From Aliiglaciecola lipolytica (GTDB lineage: Bacteria; Pseudomonadota; Gammaproteobacteria; Enterobacterales; Alteromonadaceae), in assembly GCF_018860635.1 (NCBI RefSeq), contig NZ_JAHKPT010000005.1:1-56053 (forward strand): a stretch of 56,053 nucleotides of DNA, written 5' to 3'. Positions 29,769 through 43,348 of the stretch are shown here, piece after piece. Within the stretch, counting starts at the first letter, position 1, and every line of letters begins with the position of its first letter. The position numbers and the translations under genes are program-made. The notes below the pieces were generated by a model that made no database searches, had not been told where the DNA came from, and was given only the letters and a program-made list of their open reading frames with translations.

Positions 29769-31784
29769 ATGCAGTATAAATTTGCTGAATTTCTTTTTGA
29801 TGAGAGTACTTGTGACCTTTTTTATAGACAGATATCGGTAAAAATTGAACCGCAGGTTGCGCAACTTTTACGATATTTTTTACAAAATAAAGGCCAAGTG
29901 TTATCACGCGATGATTTAATGCTTGTGGTATGGTCTGACAGAGTGGTTTCAGATGACGCGCTTCGTTCCAGTATTAAAAAACTACGTGACATTTTAAAAG
30001 ACGACGCCAAATCACCAAAATTCATCAAAACATTACCCATGAAAGGCTATGAGTTTATTGGTGAGATAGAGCTTGAAGCGCCTAAAGCCTTCTCGCTTAT
30101 ATCGTTAAAAACTAAATTACTAAGCACTATGGTTTTATTGTGTTTGCTCGCGCTGGGTATTTGGCAGTCGGGCATTATTAGTCCATCATACAATAAACCA
30201 CTTATAACGAAGCTAACCGATATCGCGGGGTCGGAATTACTGCCAAGTTACGATGCCGTCAACAAACGCTTAATTTTCTCTCACCGCGCAAATAAAGATG
30301 ACTTTTTACAATTGTATGTAAAAGAGATGAATAGCGGTAAGGTAACGCGCCTGACGTGGGATGCGGCAAACTATGGCAACCCAATTTGGTCACCTAATGG
30401 CGATAGCTTTGCTTATATTCGCAGCACCACTACATCAATGCATCACTATATTAGTGAGTTCGATACACTTAAAGGCATGGTCAATTCGAACAAACTAGAT
30501 AACGATATTCTATCGACTCATTATTTACTGGGCTGGTCATCTAACAAAATGGGGCTTTATTTAACTGACAAAAAAAGTCCTTCTCGCCCACAAGGCATTT
30601 GGTTTTTCGATATTACCAGCAATACGACCGAACAAATAACGTCGCCCAGCGTCCACGGCCAAGGTGACTTCTTCGTTAAAGAGTCGTTTGACGGCACCCA
30701 ACTCGCCATACTGCGAAGCCTTTCCTTAAATAAGCATGAATTATTAGTACTGCACTTAAGCACTGGTGAAATACTATACGCGAATCAATTACCCAGCAAA
30801 ATGCATCGATTGGTTTGGAGCGACGACAATAGCAGTATTACCTTGGGAAGTTTTGATGGCACATTGCTAAGAGCCACCCTAAGTAGCCGAGAGATCGAAG
30901 ACATTACGCCTAAGGCTGACTTTGTTAACAACCTATTCTATCAATGCGGACAAAACTGCTATTACATGCGTCAACACAATGGAAACTACTTAGATATTGC
31001 AGAGCAACCGAATCCCTTTTCTGAAAAAAGCACAGGCTCTTTTGGATATTTTGAGATGAGCGGCGCAAATGACTTTCCGGTGTATGCGAATACCGAAAAC
31101 AAAATCTATTTTTTCAGTCAGTATGGCCAAACCAGTCTGATTGAATATATCGATGATAATAGTTCCCCAGCGACAGTGCTAGATTTTGGAAATGTTGCTG
31201 AAATACAGAGTTTAGCACTAAACCGAGACGATACATATTTTGCAGGTTTGGTGGATTCAAGTTTGTTCATCTACAATATAAATAAAGGAGTGCTAAGCTA
31301 CTTAAGTAAACAAACCGACATTATCTATCCGCCACACTGGCTTGATGAAAATACCTTTGTTTATGCAAAATTAGAAAAAAATGAAGCGATGCTTTATCAG
31401 TATTCACTACTCGATAATACTTCTACTTTTTTGATGAGTGGTTATGTTGGCATACTAAATATTGGACTAAATGATCGCTTACTTATCGATAAAGATTATC
31501 GTTTATGGCGACAACAAAATAACGAGGTTAAAGAAATAGGCTTGTTGCCGTCAAGTCAGCCTAATCGGTTTAAATTAGTGGGGAATTATATCTACTATAC
31601 AGACAGGGAAGAAAATACAAATATGCTATTTAAATTATCGATTGATGACGCTTCGCTAAATAAAGTAGAGCTGGCTAAAAATCGCTTCAAGGCCAACTTT
31701 GATATCTCGGCAGATCAGAAGAAACTCGCCGTTGTTGAGTCTTTATTGGCGCAAAGCGATATCATCAAGCTTGAGTTGCGATAA
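29769..31784 (+). CDS. CadC/ToxR-like membrane regulator with periplasmic beta-propeller-like domain
   Basis: A one-component regulator of about 671 residues. It has an N-terminal OmpR/PhoB-type winged helix (about 1-95, with RDDLMLVVWSDRVVSDDALRSSIKKLRDIL and a KTLPMKGYEF end), a single transmembrane helix (about 120-140), and a long periplasmic part with repeats like TolB/WD40 propeller blades (YDAVNKRLIFSHR, NPIWSPNGDSFAYIR). It would sense a periplasmic signal and bind DNA from the membrane. The TTG at 29748, seven codons upstream, is an alternative start. The probable target is the divergent serine hydrolase. Confidence 0.85.
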   Translation: MQYKFAEFLFDESTCDLFYRQISVKIEPQVAQLLRYFLQNKGQVLSRDDLMLVVWSDRVVSDDALRSSIKKLRDILKDDAKSPKFIKTLPMKGYEFIGEIELEAPKAFSLISLKTKLLSTMVLLCLLALGIWQSGIISPSYNKPLITKLTDIAGSELLPSYDAVNKRLIFSHRANKDDFLQLYVKEMNSGKVTRLTWDAANYGNPIWSPNGDSFAYIRSTTTSMHHYISEFDTLKGMVNSNKLDNDILSTHYLLGWSSNKMGLYLTDKKSPSRPQGIWFFDITSNTTEQITSPSVHGQGDFFVKESFDGTQLAILRSLSLNKHELLVLHLSTGEILYANQLPSKMHRLVWSDDNSSITLGSFDGTLLRATLSSREIEDITPKADFVNNLFYQCGQNCYYMRQHNGNYLDIAEQPNPFSEKSTGSFGYFEMSGANDFPVYANTENKIYFFSQYGQTSLIEYIDDNSSPATVLDFGNVAEIQSLALNRDDTYFAGLVDSSLFIYNINKGVLSYLSKQTDIIYPPHWLDENTFVYAKLEKNEAMLYQYSLLDNTSTFLMSGYVGILNIGLNDRLLIDKDYRLWRQQNNEVKEIGLLPSSQPNRFKLVGNYIYYTDREENTNMLFKLSIDDASLNKVELAKNRFKANFDISADQKKLAVVESLLAQSDIIKLELR

Positions 31785-32166
31785 GTCTTAAATGACGAGT
31801 ACCTTATTATTCAATTATCGTTGGTAACGTTAACATTTTCCTCAACAGTCGGTTTAGGGTGCTGGTACTTGAAACTCTAAAGCGATAACTAACCGAAGGG
31901 ATCGCGGTTAGTTGAGTATGAGCGTCGACTGTCTCCTATCTGCCTCATAAGAGCCATACGGGGTCGAAAATTACATTAAATGTTGATGTAGTCATACAGT
32001 CTTGTACAGAGGCGCAAATCAAGATTACGTCCTATTGTAGTCCTGAATTTATATTCGGAAAGAAAAAAGGTGTTCCTTCAAGAACACCTTTTAGCAACAA
32101 TAATGGGATTATTTAGCAACAATGTGAGATTTTTTAGCAGGGATTATGAGATCCCACACTATTGGA
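31785..32166. other. Regulator-gyrB intergenic region
   Basis: No gene is seen. There is a perfect 9-bp inverted repeat AACTAACCG/CGGTTAGTT (31887-31913) without T-run. Near the gyrB end the string AATGTGAGATTTTTTAGC...TGAGATCCCACA resembles, inverted, a stretch at 27268-27308 on the other side of the hydrolase/regulator pair. Confidence 0.4.
32063..32092 (-). terminator. Terminator of the gyrB transcript
   Basis: On the minus strand AAAAGGTGTTC-N6-GAACACCTTTT forms a perfect 11-bp stem followed by T's, about 75 bp after the gyrB stop. Confidence 0.8.
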
Positions 32167-35692
<3,526 letters not shown>

Positions 35693-35716
35693 ATGCCGAT
35701 GTTTCCTAAACTACAA

Positions 35717-36823
35717 TTACAGTCTCATCGGCATAATAACGTAAAGAGCTGAATCATCAGCAGCATCTTCAATCAGTGCACTACTATTAGAATCGGCTAG
35801 CGTTATCTTAACGTTTTCAGAACCCAACGAATTAAACACATCAATTAAATAAGCAACATTAAAACCTATTTCTAACTCCCCTTCACCTTCGTAAGAAACA
35901 TCTACAATTTCTTCTGCTTCTTCTTGCTCTGGGTTGTTAGCTGTAATTTTAAGTTCGTTTTTAGAAAGGTTTAAGCGTACACCTCTGAACTTTTCATTAG
36001 ATAGAATAGAAGCTCGAGAGAAAGCATTTTTAAGAATATCTTTGCTGGCCTCGATGATCTTATCACCATCTTTGGGAAGCACTCTGCGATAGTCTGGGAA
36101 ACGACCATCTACCAACTTACTGGTAAAGATAAAGTCAGTAGAAAAAATTCGAATGTGATTTGAACCCAACTGTACTTTCACAAGGTTATCATCAGCTTCA
36201 ATAAGTCGACTTATTTCCAATACACCTTTACGAGGAATAATAACTTGTCTACTTGGCAAAGGAGCTGCTGTATATTTCAATCGACATAACGCTAGTCTGT
36301 GACCGTCAGTTGCAACAGTTCGAATAATATCTTCTTCGGTTTCAAGGCTCATCCCGTTAAGGTAATAACGAACATCTTGCTGTGCCATTGAGAACTGAGT
36401 ACTTTCAATCAAATGTTTAAGATTAGCTTGGGAAATTTCAAATTCAGTTTCCCCTTCCCAATCTTCTAGATTTGGATAGTCACTGGCCGACAAAGTAGAT
36501 AACGAATATCGACTTCTACCTGAGCGTATCAGTGCTTTATTACCATCAACTTCGAATTTGATTTCGCTTTCATCGCCTAAACCTCGACATATGTCGAAAA
36601 GCTTTTTGGCAGGAACGGTAATTTCGCCCTCTTCAAATTCACCGGTTAAGGTTACGTTAGAGATCAATTCAACCTCTAGATCCGTACCCGTTAGCCAAAG
36701 TGAACTATCACTGACTTTTATTAGTACATTAGATAATATCGGTAAAGTATGTCGTCTCTCTACAGCACCAGAGACTAATTGAAGAGGTTGGAGAAAGTTT
36801 TCCCGGCTGATGGTGAATTTCAT
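35717..36823 (-). CDS. dnaN: DNA polymerase III beta sliding clamp
   Basis: DnaN is the ring-shaped processivity clamp that tethers polymerases to DNA. The 368-residue protein has the family start MKFTISRENFLQPLQLV, three tandem clamp domains, the conserved VATDGHRLA block around residue 170 and the invariant C-terminal YVIMPMRL that lines the client-binding pocket. It starts 20 bp after the dnaA stop. Confidence 0.99.
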   Translation of the reverse strand: MKFTISRENFLQPLQLVSGAVERRHTLPILSNVLIKVSDSSLWLTGTDLEVELISNVTLTGEFEEGEITVPAKKLFDICRGLGDESEIKFEVDGNKALIRSGRSRYSLSTLSASDYPNLEDWEGETEFEISQANLKHLIESTQFSMAQQDVRYYLNGMSLETEEDIIRTVATDGHRLALCRLKYTAAPLPSRQVIIPRKGVLEISRLIEADDNLVKVQLGSNHIRIFSTDFIFTSKLVDGRFPDYRRVLPKDGDKIIEASKDILKNAFSRASILSNEKFRGVRLNLSKNELKITANNPEQEEAEEIVDVSYEGEGELEIGFNVAYLIDVFNSLGSENVKITLADSNSSALIEDAADDSALYVIMPMRL

Positions 36824-36843
36824 TTATAAACTCATTTTTTATT

Positions 36844-38289
36844 TTAAGAAGATAGTGTTCGAATAAGATTCTGATAGTCTTCTTTTATATCATGACTTTC
36901 ATCTCTTAGCTGTACTATTTTTCTGCATGCATGCAAAACCGTAGTATGGTCCCTTCCGCCAAATGCGTCACCAATTTCTGGAAGGCTATGATTGGTTAAT
37001 TCCTTTGCCAAAGCCATCGCCACTTGGCGTGGTCTTGCTACACTGCGGCTACGTCTTTTTGACAAAATATCAGCAATTTTGATTTTGTAATATTCAGCCA
37101 CAGTTTTTTGGATATTATCAATGGTAACTAACTTTTCTTGAAGCGCTAACAAATCACGAAGCGCTTCTCTAACAAAATCAATGGTAATTGCACGGCCAGT
37201 GAAATTTGCGTTGGCAATTACCCGATTAAGTGCCCCTTCCAATTCCCGTACGTTTGAGCGCAAACGTTTAGCAATGAAAAAAGCCACTTCATCAGGCAGA
37301 TTAATTTTATTCTCAAGGGCTTTACGATTCAAAATCGCTACTCTTGTTTCAAGTTCTGGCGGTTCTATGGCAATAGTTAAACCCCAACCAAAACGAGATT
37401 TTAATCTATCTTCCACCCCATCGATTTCTTTTGGATATCGGTCAGAGGTCAGAATGATTTGTTGATTGCCTTCTAACAACGCATTAAAGGTATGAAAAAA
37501 TTCTTCTTGTGAGCGTTCTTTATTAGCAAAAAACTGAATGTCATCTATTAACAAAGCATCCACAGATCGGTAGTAACGTTTGAACGATTCAATCGCATTA
37601 TTCTGCAGCGCTTTTACCATATCCTGAACAAAACGTTCTGAATGCATATAAACCACAGTGGCATTTTTTTTCTTTGCAATAATTCCATTACCTACAGCGT
37701 GCAGTAAGTGAGTTTTACCCAACCCGGTCCCGCCATAAATAAATAGCGGGTTATATGCCCCGCCTGGATTATTAGCCACCTGAGTTGCCGCAGCTCTTGC
37801 TAACTGATTTGACTTACCTTCAACAAAATTATCGAATTTGTAGGTTACATTAATATTACTTTTATGAGCTTGACTGGAAACACTGGCTTTTTGATTAAAA
37901 TCTTTATTATCCGGTTTTTGCGTTTCTGAATTTTGGACGTCTACTGGAGGTTGTTGCGCGCTATTGGGTTTCGCCGTATTACTCGCACCATTATTGTTAG
38001 GCGCAAAATTACCATTTGAGTTGTTATTGTTAGAAGCAAAGTTTGACGTCTGTCTAGCTGTCACTTCCAATAATAGACTTGGCGCTTCTGGACCACAAAA
38101 TTCTTCCAATAACTGGGTTATACGACTGTGGTACTTATCCCGAACCCAATCAAGCACGAATCGGTTAGGAGCAGACAAAGTTACATAAAGATTATCTTCT
38201 GAAACTTTTAGCGGTCTTATCCACATACTAAATTCTTGCGTAGAAAGATCGTGTTGAAGACGATCGAGGCATCTATTCCATAAAGACAT
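36844..38289 (-). CDS. dnaA: Chromosomal replication initiator DnaA
   Basis: DnaA binds origin DnaA boxes and melts the origin. With the ATG at 38289 the protein is 481 residues: domain I ([26 protein letters not shown]), a variable linker rich in Asn and Gln (about 90-150), the AAA+ core with Walker [12 protein letters not shown] and Walker [10 protein letters not shown], and the C-terminal DNA-binding [15 protein letters not shown]. The frame is open upstream to a TTG at 38451, but the extra 54 residues do not match DnaA. Confidence 0.98.
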   Translation of the reverse strand: MSLWNRCLDRLQHDLSTQEFSMWIRPLKVSEDNLYVTLSAPNRFVLDWVRDKYHSRITQLLEEFCGPEAPSLLLEVTARQTSNFASNNNNSNGNFAPNNNGASNTAKPNSAQQPPVDVQNSETQKPDNKDFNQKASVSSQAHKSNINVTYKFDNFVEGKSNQLARAAATQVANNPGGAYNPLFIYGGTGLGKTHLLHAVGNGIIAKKKNATVVYMHSERFVQDMVKALQNNAIESFKRYYRSVDALLIDDIQFFANKERSQEEFFHTFNALLEGNQQIILTSDRYPKEIDGVEDRLKSRFGWGLTIAIEPPELETRVAILNRKALENKINLPDEVAFFIAKRLRSNVRELEGALNRVIANANFTGRAITIDFVREALRDLLALQEKLVTIDNIQKTVAEYYKIKIADILSKRRSRSVARPRQVAMALAKELTNHSLPEIGDAFGGRDHTTVLHACRKIVQLRDESHDIKEDYQNLIRTLSS

Positions 38290-38835
38290 TAAAAAAAGTC
38301 CGTCACGAGGCGGTTTAAGCCCGTTAAAAGTTAAAATAACTCGATAATTAAAAACACTCGCTGAAGTGAAAATTGTCCAATTATTGTTCTTGTTCATCCC
38401 CTTTAGCGTAGGGGGTTGTGAATTATCTCGCATTCCCACTACTAAGTGCAATACTGATTTAGATATAATTTACTAAACCTTAGTCTAATACCATCTATCT
38501 ATTTGTTTTAGTTGATTATTTTATTATATTATGAAAAATTAAAAAGCTATAACCTTGTATTATTTTGAATTCGTGGTGGATAAAAATAATCTATAAAAAT
38601 CACCATTTAGAAAAAATAAACTAGCTTTTTGTGGATAACCTCATTTAATTTTATACAGTTATCAACAGTTAATTAATTTATTATAAAAATAAAAGCAAAT
38701 AATTTAACGATCTCTGCGATCAATGATTGACAACAGGTACAAATATCTCTAGTATTCCGCATCCTTTTTGAGCGCAATGGTTAAACGTCTATTGAAGTTC
38801 ATTTTGTATTAACCTTTATGTATCGGGACTAGGTC
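38290..38835. promoter_or_regulatory. dnaA-rpmH intergenic region with DnaA-box-like sites (possible origin-type region)
   Basis: This 546-bp AT-rich gap separates the divergent dnaA and rpmH operons. It has one perfect DnaA box (TGTGGATAA, 38630-38638, minus orientation) and two one-mismatch sites (GGTGGATAA 38575-38583; TTATCAACA 38659-38667), with runs of A/T beside them. In pseudomonads the origin lies here; in Shewanella, Vibrio and E. coli it lies between mnmG and mioC. With so few boxes, autoregulation of dnaA is at least as likely as an origin. Confidence 0.4.
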
Positions 38836-38970
38836 ATGAAAAGAACATTTCAACCAAGTAACTTAAAGCGTAAGCGTTCACACGGTTTTCGTGCCCGTAT
38901 GGCGACAAAGAATGGACGTAAAGTCCTTGCTAATCGTCGTGCTAAAGGCCGTGCTCGTTTATCAGCCTAA
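38836..38970 (+). CDS. rpmH: 50S ribosomal protein L34
   Basis: A 44-residue, highly basic ribosomal protein: [20 protein letters not shown] and a C-terminal GRARLSA are diagnostic. It heads the rpmH-rnpA-yidD-yidC group and is followed by rnpA after 9 bp. Confidence 0.99.
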   Translation: MKRTFQPSNLKRKRSHGFRARMATKNGRKVLANRRAKGRARLSA

Positions 38971-38979
38971 TTTCTCAAA

Positions 38980-39348
38980 GTGAGTGAAAATTCGTTTTCT
39001 CGGGAGCTAAGACTTTTAACTCCCACTCACTTTGAAAAAGTCTTTCAAAAAGCTATCCCCTCAGTTTCACCTCAACTCACTGTGTTAGGCCGTTTCAATC
39101 AGCTAGATCATCCTAGGCTGGGTATTACTATATCCAAAAAACGCGTCAAAAAAGCCCACGATAGAAATCGCATTAAACGTCTTATCAGAGAAAGTTTTCG
39201 CGTGCATCAACACCAACTTCCAAACACTGATATAGTTGTGGTTGGAAAAAGTGGCTTAGACACAATGACGAATCAACAAATAACATTGTTGTTAGGAAAA
39301 TTATGGAAAAAGCTCTCAAACCGTTGCGCGCAATCCCAGTCTGGTTGA
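38980..39348 (+). CDS. rnpA: Ribonuclease P protein component
   Basis: RnpA assists the catalytic RNA of RNase P in maturing tRNA 5' ends. The 122-residue basic protein has the signature [13 protein letters not shown] (about 61-73) and the FxxVF segment near the N-terminus. The start is GTG at 38980. Its 3' end overlaps yidD by 46 bp, the usual arrangement. Confidence 0.97.
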   Translation: MSENSFSRELRLLTPTHFEKVFQKAIPSVSPQLTVLGRFNQLDHPRLGITISKKRVKKAHDRNRIKRLIRESFRVHQHQLPNTDIVVVGKSGLDTMTNQQITLLLGKLWKKLSNRCAQSQSG

Positions 39349-39557
39349 TACGACAATATCAACTTTGGATTTCTCCTATGCTAGGGCAAAATTGTCGTTT
39401 TCACCCGACTTGTTCTCAGTACGGTATAGAAGCTATTTCCAAACATGGGTTTTGGGTAGGAAGTTGGTTGACGATTCGAAGAATTAGTAAATGTCACCCC
39501 TTACATCAGGGTGGTATTGACCATGTACCAGAAAATAAGGCGAAAAAACACGAATGA
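39303..39557 (+). CDS. yidD: Membrane protein insertion efficiency factor YidD
   Basis: An 84-residue amphipathic membrane-associated protein thought to help YidC-dependent insertion. The family motif [19 protein letters not shown] is present, with the conserved cysteines. It overlaps rnpA at its start. Confidence 0.96.
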   Translation: MEKALKPLRAIPVWLIRQYQLWISPMLGQNCRFHPTCSQYGIEAISKHGFWVGSWLTIRRISKCHPLHQGGIDHVPENKAKKHE

Positions 39558-39649
39558 ACTTATCATTTGCCTCATTTGCCTATACTATTTCGCCCTGTGA
39601 AAAATTAGAAGTAATAAATACGTTCACAAATAGACTACTCTATTTGTGA
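39554..39649 (+). CDS. Possible 31-codon leader ORF upstream of yidC
   Basis: An ATG overlaps the yidD stop (ATGA, 39554-39557) and opens a 31-codon frame ending in TGA at 39647-39649, inside a perfect 12-bp hairpin (see next entry). The predicted peptide is hydrophobic, with a single Cys. No ribosome site is obvious, so translation would rely on coupling to yidD. It could be chance; I list it because of its position before yidC. Confidence 0.25.
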   Translation: MNLSFASFAYTISPCEKLEVINTFTNRLLYL

Positions 39650-39650
39650 A
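39623..39650 (+). other. Perfect hairpin upstream of yidC
   Basis: The arms TTCACAAATAGA and TCTATTTGTGAA pair over 12 bp around a CTAC loop, 57 bp before the yidC start. No T-run follows, so it is not a classical terminator; it may shape the yidC mRNA leader. Confidence 0.55.
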
Positions 39651-39707
39651 AAGCTAAATGCGGTCTTAAAAAATCGCAAAATTGAACACGTAGTTAAAGA
39701 GTATTAT

Positions 39708-41369
39708 ATGGAATCCCAACGCAGTTTTTTGATAATTGGCCTAGCTTTGGTCAGTTTTCTATTATGGCAAGAATGGCAAAAAGACTATGGTCCTCAGCCC
39801 GTTCAACCTACTCAAATAGTTGAACAAGCACCTTTGTCCACACCTAGTTCTGATTTACCGCCCTCTACTATCTCAGACAATAACGGTGATGTCCCTGAAT
39901 CAACGATAGTTGAAGATGTAAATCCGGTAGTTACACAATCTAATTCTGTTGTTCACGTTATATCTGACACATTAGATGTATTGATAGATACCCGTGGTGG
40001 CGATGTGATTTCCGCTAATCTTCGTAAGTTTCCGGTTACTCAAGGATCTGACGACTCATACAGCTTATTACGCCCTGATGCAGTCACTTTATACATTGCA
40101 CAAAGCGGATTAGTTGGCAGAGATGCGATTGACACCAAAAAAGGGCGTCCCGCTTATGTAGTTAGCCAACAAGAATTCGTCATGCAAGACAAAGAATTGG
40201 TGGTTCCTTTAAAGTGGACCTCTGCTGATGGTGTAGCAATTACAAAACGATTCATATTTACCCCTAGTCATCACGATGTAAAAGTGGAATACGAAGTTGT
40301 TAACGGAAGTTCTCAAGTTAAGCAATACCAACAATACGGCCAATTAAAACAGGCTATTGAGGGCACAGAAAGTAGTATGTTTATGCCGACCTACCGTGGT
40401 GGTGCATTCTCTACTCAAGACGACCGTTATTCAAAATTCTCTTTTGATGACATGGAAGATGAAAAACTAAACAAAACAACCGTTGGTGGTTGGGCTGGCA
40501 TGTTAGAACATTACTTTGTATCGGCTTGGGTTCCACCTCAAGAAGACACAAATCAGTTGTACAGTACTGTGGTTCAGTCTAGATATGCTGCAATTGGCTT
40601 TAAAGGCGCACCTGTAGATGTTGCACCAGGTGATTCAACCACCATTACAAGTACACTGTACATGGGTCCTAAAGACCAAGATTCACTTGCCCAAATAGCG
40701 CGCGGTTTAGACCTTACTGTTGATTACGGTGTGCTTTGGTGGATTTCACAGCCTTTGTTTGCATTACTGCAATTTATTCAAAGTATTGTTATTAACTGGG
40801 GACTAGCCATTGTCATCATTACGATTATTGTTAAAGGGGCTATGTATCCCCTGACTAAGAAACAATATGAGTCTATGGCCAAAATGCGTAACTTAGCGCC
40901 TAAGATGGCACAACTAAAAGAACGTTTTGGTGATGACAGACAAAAAATGTCTCAAGCCATGATGGAAATGTATAAGAAAGAGAAAGTGAACCCCATGGGT
41001 GGCTGTTTCCCTCTTCTTCTGCAAATGCCTATATTCTTAGCACTATATTGGGTTCTACTAGAGAGTGTTGAATTAAGACACGCTGATTTTATATTTTGGA
41101 TCACTGACTTATCAGTCAAAGACCCGTATTTTGTATTACCAGTATTAACTGGCTTGAGTATGTACTTATTGCAGAAACTGCAACCTATGACGATTCAAGA
41201 TCCAATGCAGCAGAAAATCATGCAATGGATGCCAGTAGCTATGAGTTTATTCTTCTTCATATTCCCAGCTGGTCTAGTTTTATATTGGTTAATAAGTAAC
41301 GTTATTACCTTGGTTCAAGCTAAAATTATTTACTCGTCCATGGAAAAACGTGGATTAAAAGCTAAATAA
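39708..41369 (+). CDS. yidC: Membrane protein insertase YidC
   Basis: YidC inserts and folds inner-membrane proteins alone or with Sec. The 553-residue protein has an N-terminal transmembrane anchor (FLIIGLALVSFLLW), a large periplasmic domain (about 55-340), and the conserved five-helix insertase core starting YGVLWWISQPLF, with MGGCFPLLLQMPIFLALYWVL. It is full length for a Gram-negative YidC. Confidence 0.98.
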   Translation: MESQRSFLIIGLALVSFLLWQEWQKDYGPQPVQPTQIVEQAPLSTPSSDLPPSTISDNNGDVPESTIVEDVNPVVTQSNSVVHVISDTLDVLIDTRGGDVISANLRKFPVTQGSDDSYSLLRPDAVTLYIAQSGLVGRDAIDTKKGRPAYVVSQQEFVMQDKELVVPLKWTSADGVAITKRFIFTPSHHDVKVEYEVVNGSSQVKQYQQYGQLKQAIEGTESSMFMPTYRGGAFSTQDDRYSKFSFDDMEDEKLNKTTVGGWAGMLEHYFVSAWVPPQEDTNQLYSTVVQSRYAAIGFKGAPVDVAPGDSTTITSTLYMGPKDQDSLAQIARGLDLTVDYGVLWWISQPLFALLQFIQSIVINWGLAIVIITIIVKGAMYPLTKKQYESMAKMRNLAPKMAQLKERFGDDRQKMSQAMMEMYKKEKVNPMGGCFPLLLQMPIFLALYWVLLESVELRHADFIFWITDLSVKDPYFVLPVLTGLSMYLLQKLQPMTIQDPMQQKIMQWMPVAMSLFFFIFPAGLVLYWLISNVITLVQAKIIYSSMEKRGLKAK

Positions 41370-41398
41370 AAAGTGATTGGCACCAAATAAAAGTGAAA

Positions 41399-41420
41399 GC
41401 CCGCCATTGCGGGCTTTTTT
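41399..41420 (+). terminator. Terminator after yidC
   Basis: GCCCGC-catt-GCGGGC followed by T6, about 30 bp after the yidC stop codon, separates the rpmH-yidC group from yajQ. Confidence 0.9.
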
Positions 41421-41471
41421 GTCTAAGTTTACAGGTTTACAATATACTCAAAATTAAAACAGGAGTAATAA

Positions 41472-41954
41472 ATGCCCTCTTTTGACATTGTTTCAGAAAT
41501 TGAAATGAACGAAGTTCGTAACGCAGTTGACAACGCTAATCGTGAACTCAGTACACGCTTTGATTTTCGAGGTGTTGAAGCCTCCATTGAATTCAAAGAT
41601 GAATCAGTCGTGCTGACTGCTGAAGGCGACTTTCAAATTCAACAACTCACAGATATGCTGCGTAATGCGTGTTCTAAGCGTAACTTAGACACTAATGCCA
41701 TGGATCCTCAAGATACGGTAAGAAGTGGTAAAACCCACCGTAGCACCATCAAATTCAAACAAGGCATTGAGCAACCCATTGCTAAAAAAATCGTGAAGTT
41801 AATTAAAGATAAAAAAATGAAAGTACAAGCCAGCATTCAAGGCGATCAACTTCGTGTAACCGGCAAAAAACGTGATGACTTGCAAGCGGTGATGGCGTTA
41901 CTTAGGGGCGAAGATATGGGTCAACCGTTGCAATTTAACAACTTTCGCGATTAA
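41472..41954 (+). CDS. yajQ: YajQ family nucleotide-binding protein (DUF520)
   Basis: A 160-residue protein of the YajQ/DUF520 family, starting [22 protein letters not shown] as is typical. Members bind nucleotides, and some, such as the Xanthomonas protein, bind cyclic-di-GMP; the role here is not known. AGGAG is well placed upstream. It is inserted between yidC and mnmE, which are neighbours in many relatives. Confidence 0.93.
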   Translation: MPSFDIVSEIEMNEVRNAVDNANRELSTRFDFRGVEASIEFKDESVVLTAEGDFQIQQLTDMLRNACSKRNLDTNAMDPQDTVRSGKTHRSTIKFKQGIEQPIAKKIVKLIKDKKMKVQASIQGDQLRVTGKKRDDLQAVMALLRGEDMGQPLQFNNFRD

Positions 41955-41969
41955 TCAGGCAATACTATT

Positions 41970-43337
41970 TTGGAATTACCAACTGACACTATTGTTGCTC
42001 AAGCCACAGCCCCAGGTCGTGGCGGCGTAGGCATAGTTAGAGTTTCTGGACCACTAGCGAAAACTGTTGCCTTAGCATTACTAGGTAAAACGTTAACGCC
42101 AAGGAAAGCAGAATACTTGGCGTTCTTAGACGAAGACAACCAGACTTTGGACCAAGGTATTGCGTTGTTCTTCGAAAACCCACATTCGTTTACTGGTGAA
42201 GACGTACTAGAGTTGCAAGGTCATGGTGGTCAAATCATTTTGGATTTGCTGATTAAGCGAATACTCAAAATACCCAAAATACGTATGGCTCGACCTGGCG
42301 AGTTTAGCGAACGCGCATTTTTGAATGATAAGCTCGACCTAGCCCAAGCTGAGGCCATAGCCGATCTAATTGATGCTAGTTCAGTCCAAGCGGCTAAAAG
42401 CGCTATGCGTTCGTTACAAGGCGAATTTTCAGCACATATCCACCAGCTGGTGGAAAAAGTGATACATCTAAGAATGTACGTAGAAGCAGCCATCGATTTT
42501 CCAGAAGAAGAAATCGATTTTTTAAGTGACGGAAAAGTAGCTAAAGATCTGAACGACATCATTACCCAAATGCAAAACGTCAAACAACAAGCCAAGCAAG
42601 GTAGCTTGTTACGTGAAGGTATGCAGGTGGTTATTGCCGGTAAACCTAATGCTGGGAAATCAAGTCTACTCAATGCTCTAGCTGGACGCGATGCCGCCAT
42701 TGTAACCGATATCGCAGGCACCACTCGAGATGTACTCAAAGAACATATCCATTTAGATGGCATGCCACTGCATATCATTGATACTGCGGGGCTTAGAGAG
42801 AGCTCAGACAAAGTAGAGCAAATCGGCATCCAACGAGCTTGGCAGGAAATACAAAAAGCAGACAGAGTTTTATTCATGCTAGATAGCTGTGAAAGCACGG
42901 AAAATGATCCGTATAAAATCTGGCCTGAATTTATGCAAAAATTGCCCGCTAATATTGGCCTGACCTTGGTTCGAAATAAGGTCGATTTATCCGGTGAGTC
43001 AGTGGGATTTGAACAACACGGTGACACACCAGTCTACCGTCTATCAGCAAGTCTAAATCAAGGTGTTGAAGCCTTAGCTGAACACCTTAAAGAATGTATG
43101 GGTTTTGACCAAAGTTCTGAGGGCCAATTCATTGCCAGACGAAGACACTTAGATGCCATAGATCGAGCAGCAGAACACTTAGATATTGGACAACAACAAC
43201 TGCATGAACATATTGCCGGAGAGATTTTGGCAGAAGAATTGCGTTTAACCCAGCAAGCATTAAATGAGATCACCGGTGAATTCAGTTCAGACGATTTACT
43301 CGGACGCATATTTTCTTCATTTTGTATCGGTAAATAA
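41970..43337 (+). CDS. mnmE: tRNA modification GTPase MnmE
   Basis: MnmE, with MnmG, makes the cmnm5 modification at U34 of certain tRNAs. The 455-residue protein has the N-terminal tetrahydrofolate-binding domain ([18 protein letters not shown]), a helical domain, the inserted G domain ([32 protein letters not shown]) and the C-terminal FCIGK motif with its catalytic cysteine. The start is TTG at 41970. Its partner mnmG is not in the window. Confidence 0.97.
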   Translation: MELPTDTIVAQATAPGRGGVGIVRVSGPLAKTVALALLGKTLTPRKAEYLAFLDEDNQTLDQGIALFFENPHSFTGEDVLELQGHGGQIILDLLIKRILKIPKIRMARPGEFSERAFLNDKLDLAQAEAIADLIDASSVQAAKSAMRSLQGEFSAHIHQLVEKVIHLRMYVEAAIDFPEEEIDFLSDGKVAKDLNDIITQMQNVKQQAKQGSLLREGMQVVIAGKPNAGKSSLLNALAGRDAAIVTDIAGTTRDVLKEHIHLDGMPLHIIDTAGLRESSDKVEQIGIQRAWQEIQKADRVLFMLDSCESTENDPYKIWPEFMQKLPANIGLTLVRNKVDLSGESVGFEQHGDTPVYRLSASLNQGVEALAEHLKECMGFDQSSEGQFIARRRHLDAIDRAAEHLDIGQQQLHEHIAGEILAEELRLTQQALNEITGEFSSDDLLGRIFSSFCIGK

Positions 43338-43348
43338 AGGTCAACGAC

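Noticed and set aside
38290-38451. 54-residue N-terminal extension of dnaA from a TTG
   Set aside because: The extension has no similarity to DnaA; the ATG at 38289 gives the conserved [12 protein letters not shown] start.
42230-43027. 265-codon minus-strand open frame inside mnmE
   Set aside because: It is a shadow of mnmE, which has every expected motif; the translated shadow is Ser/Cys-rich with no family resemblance and no ribosome site.
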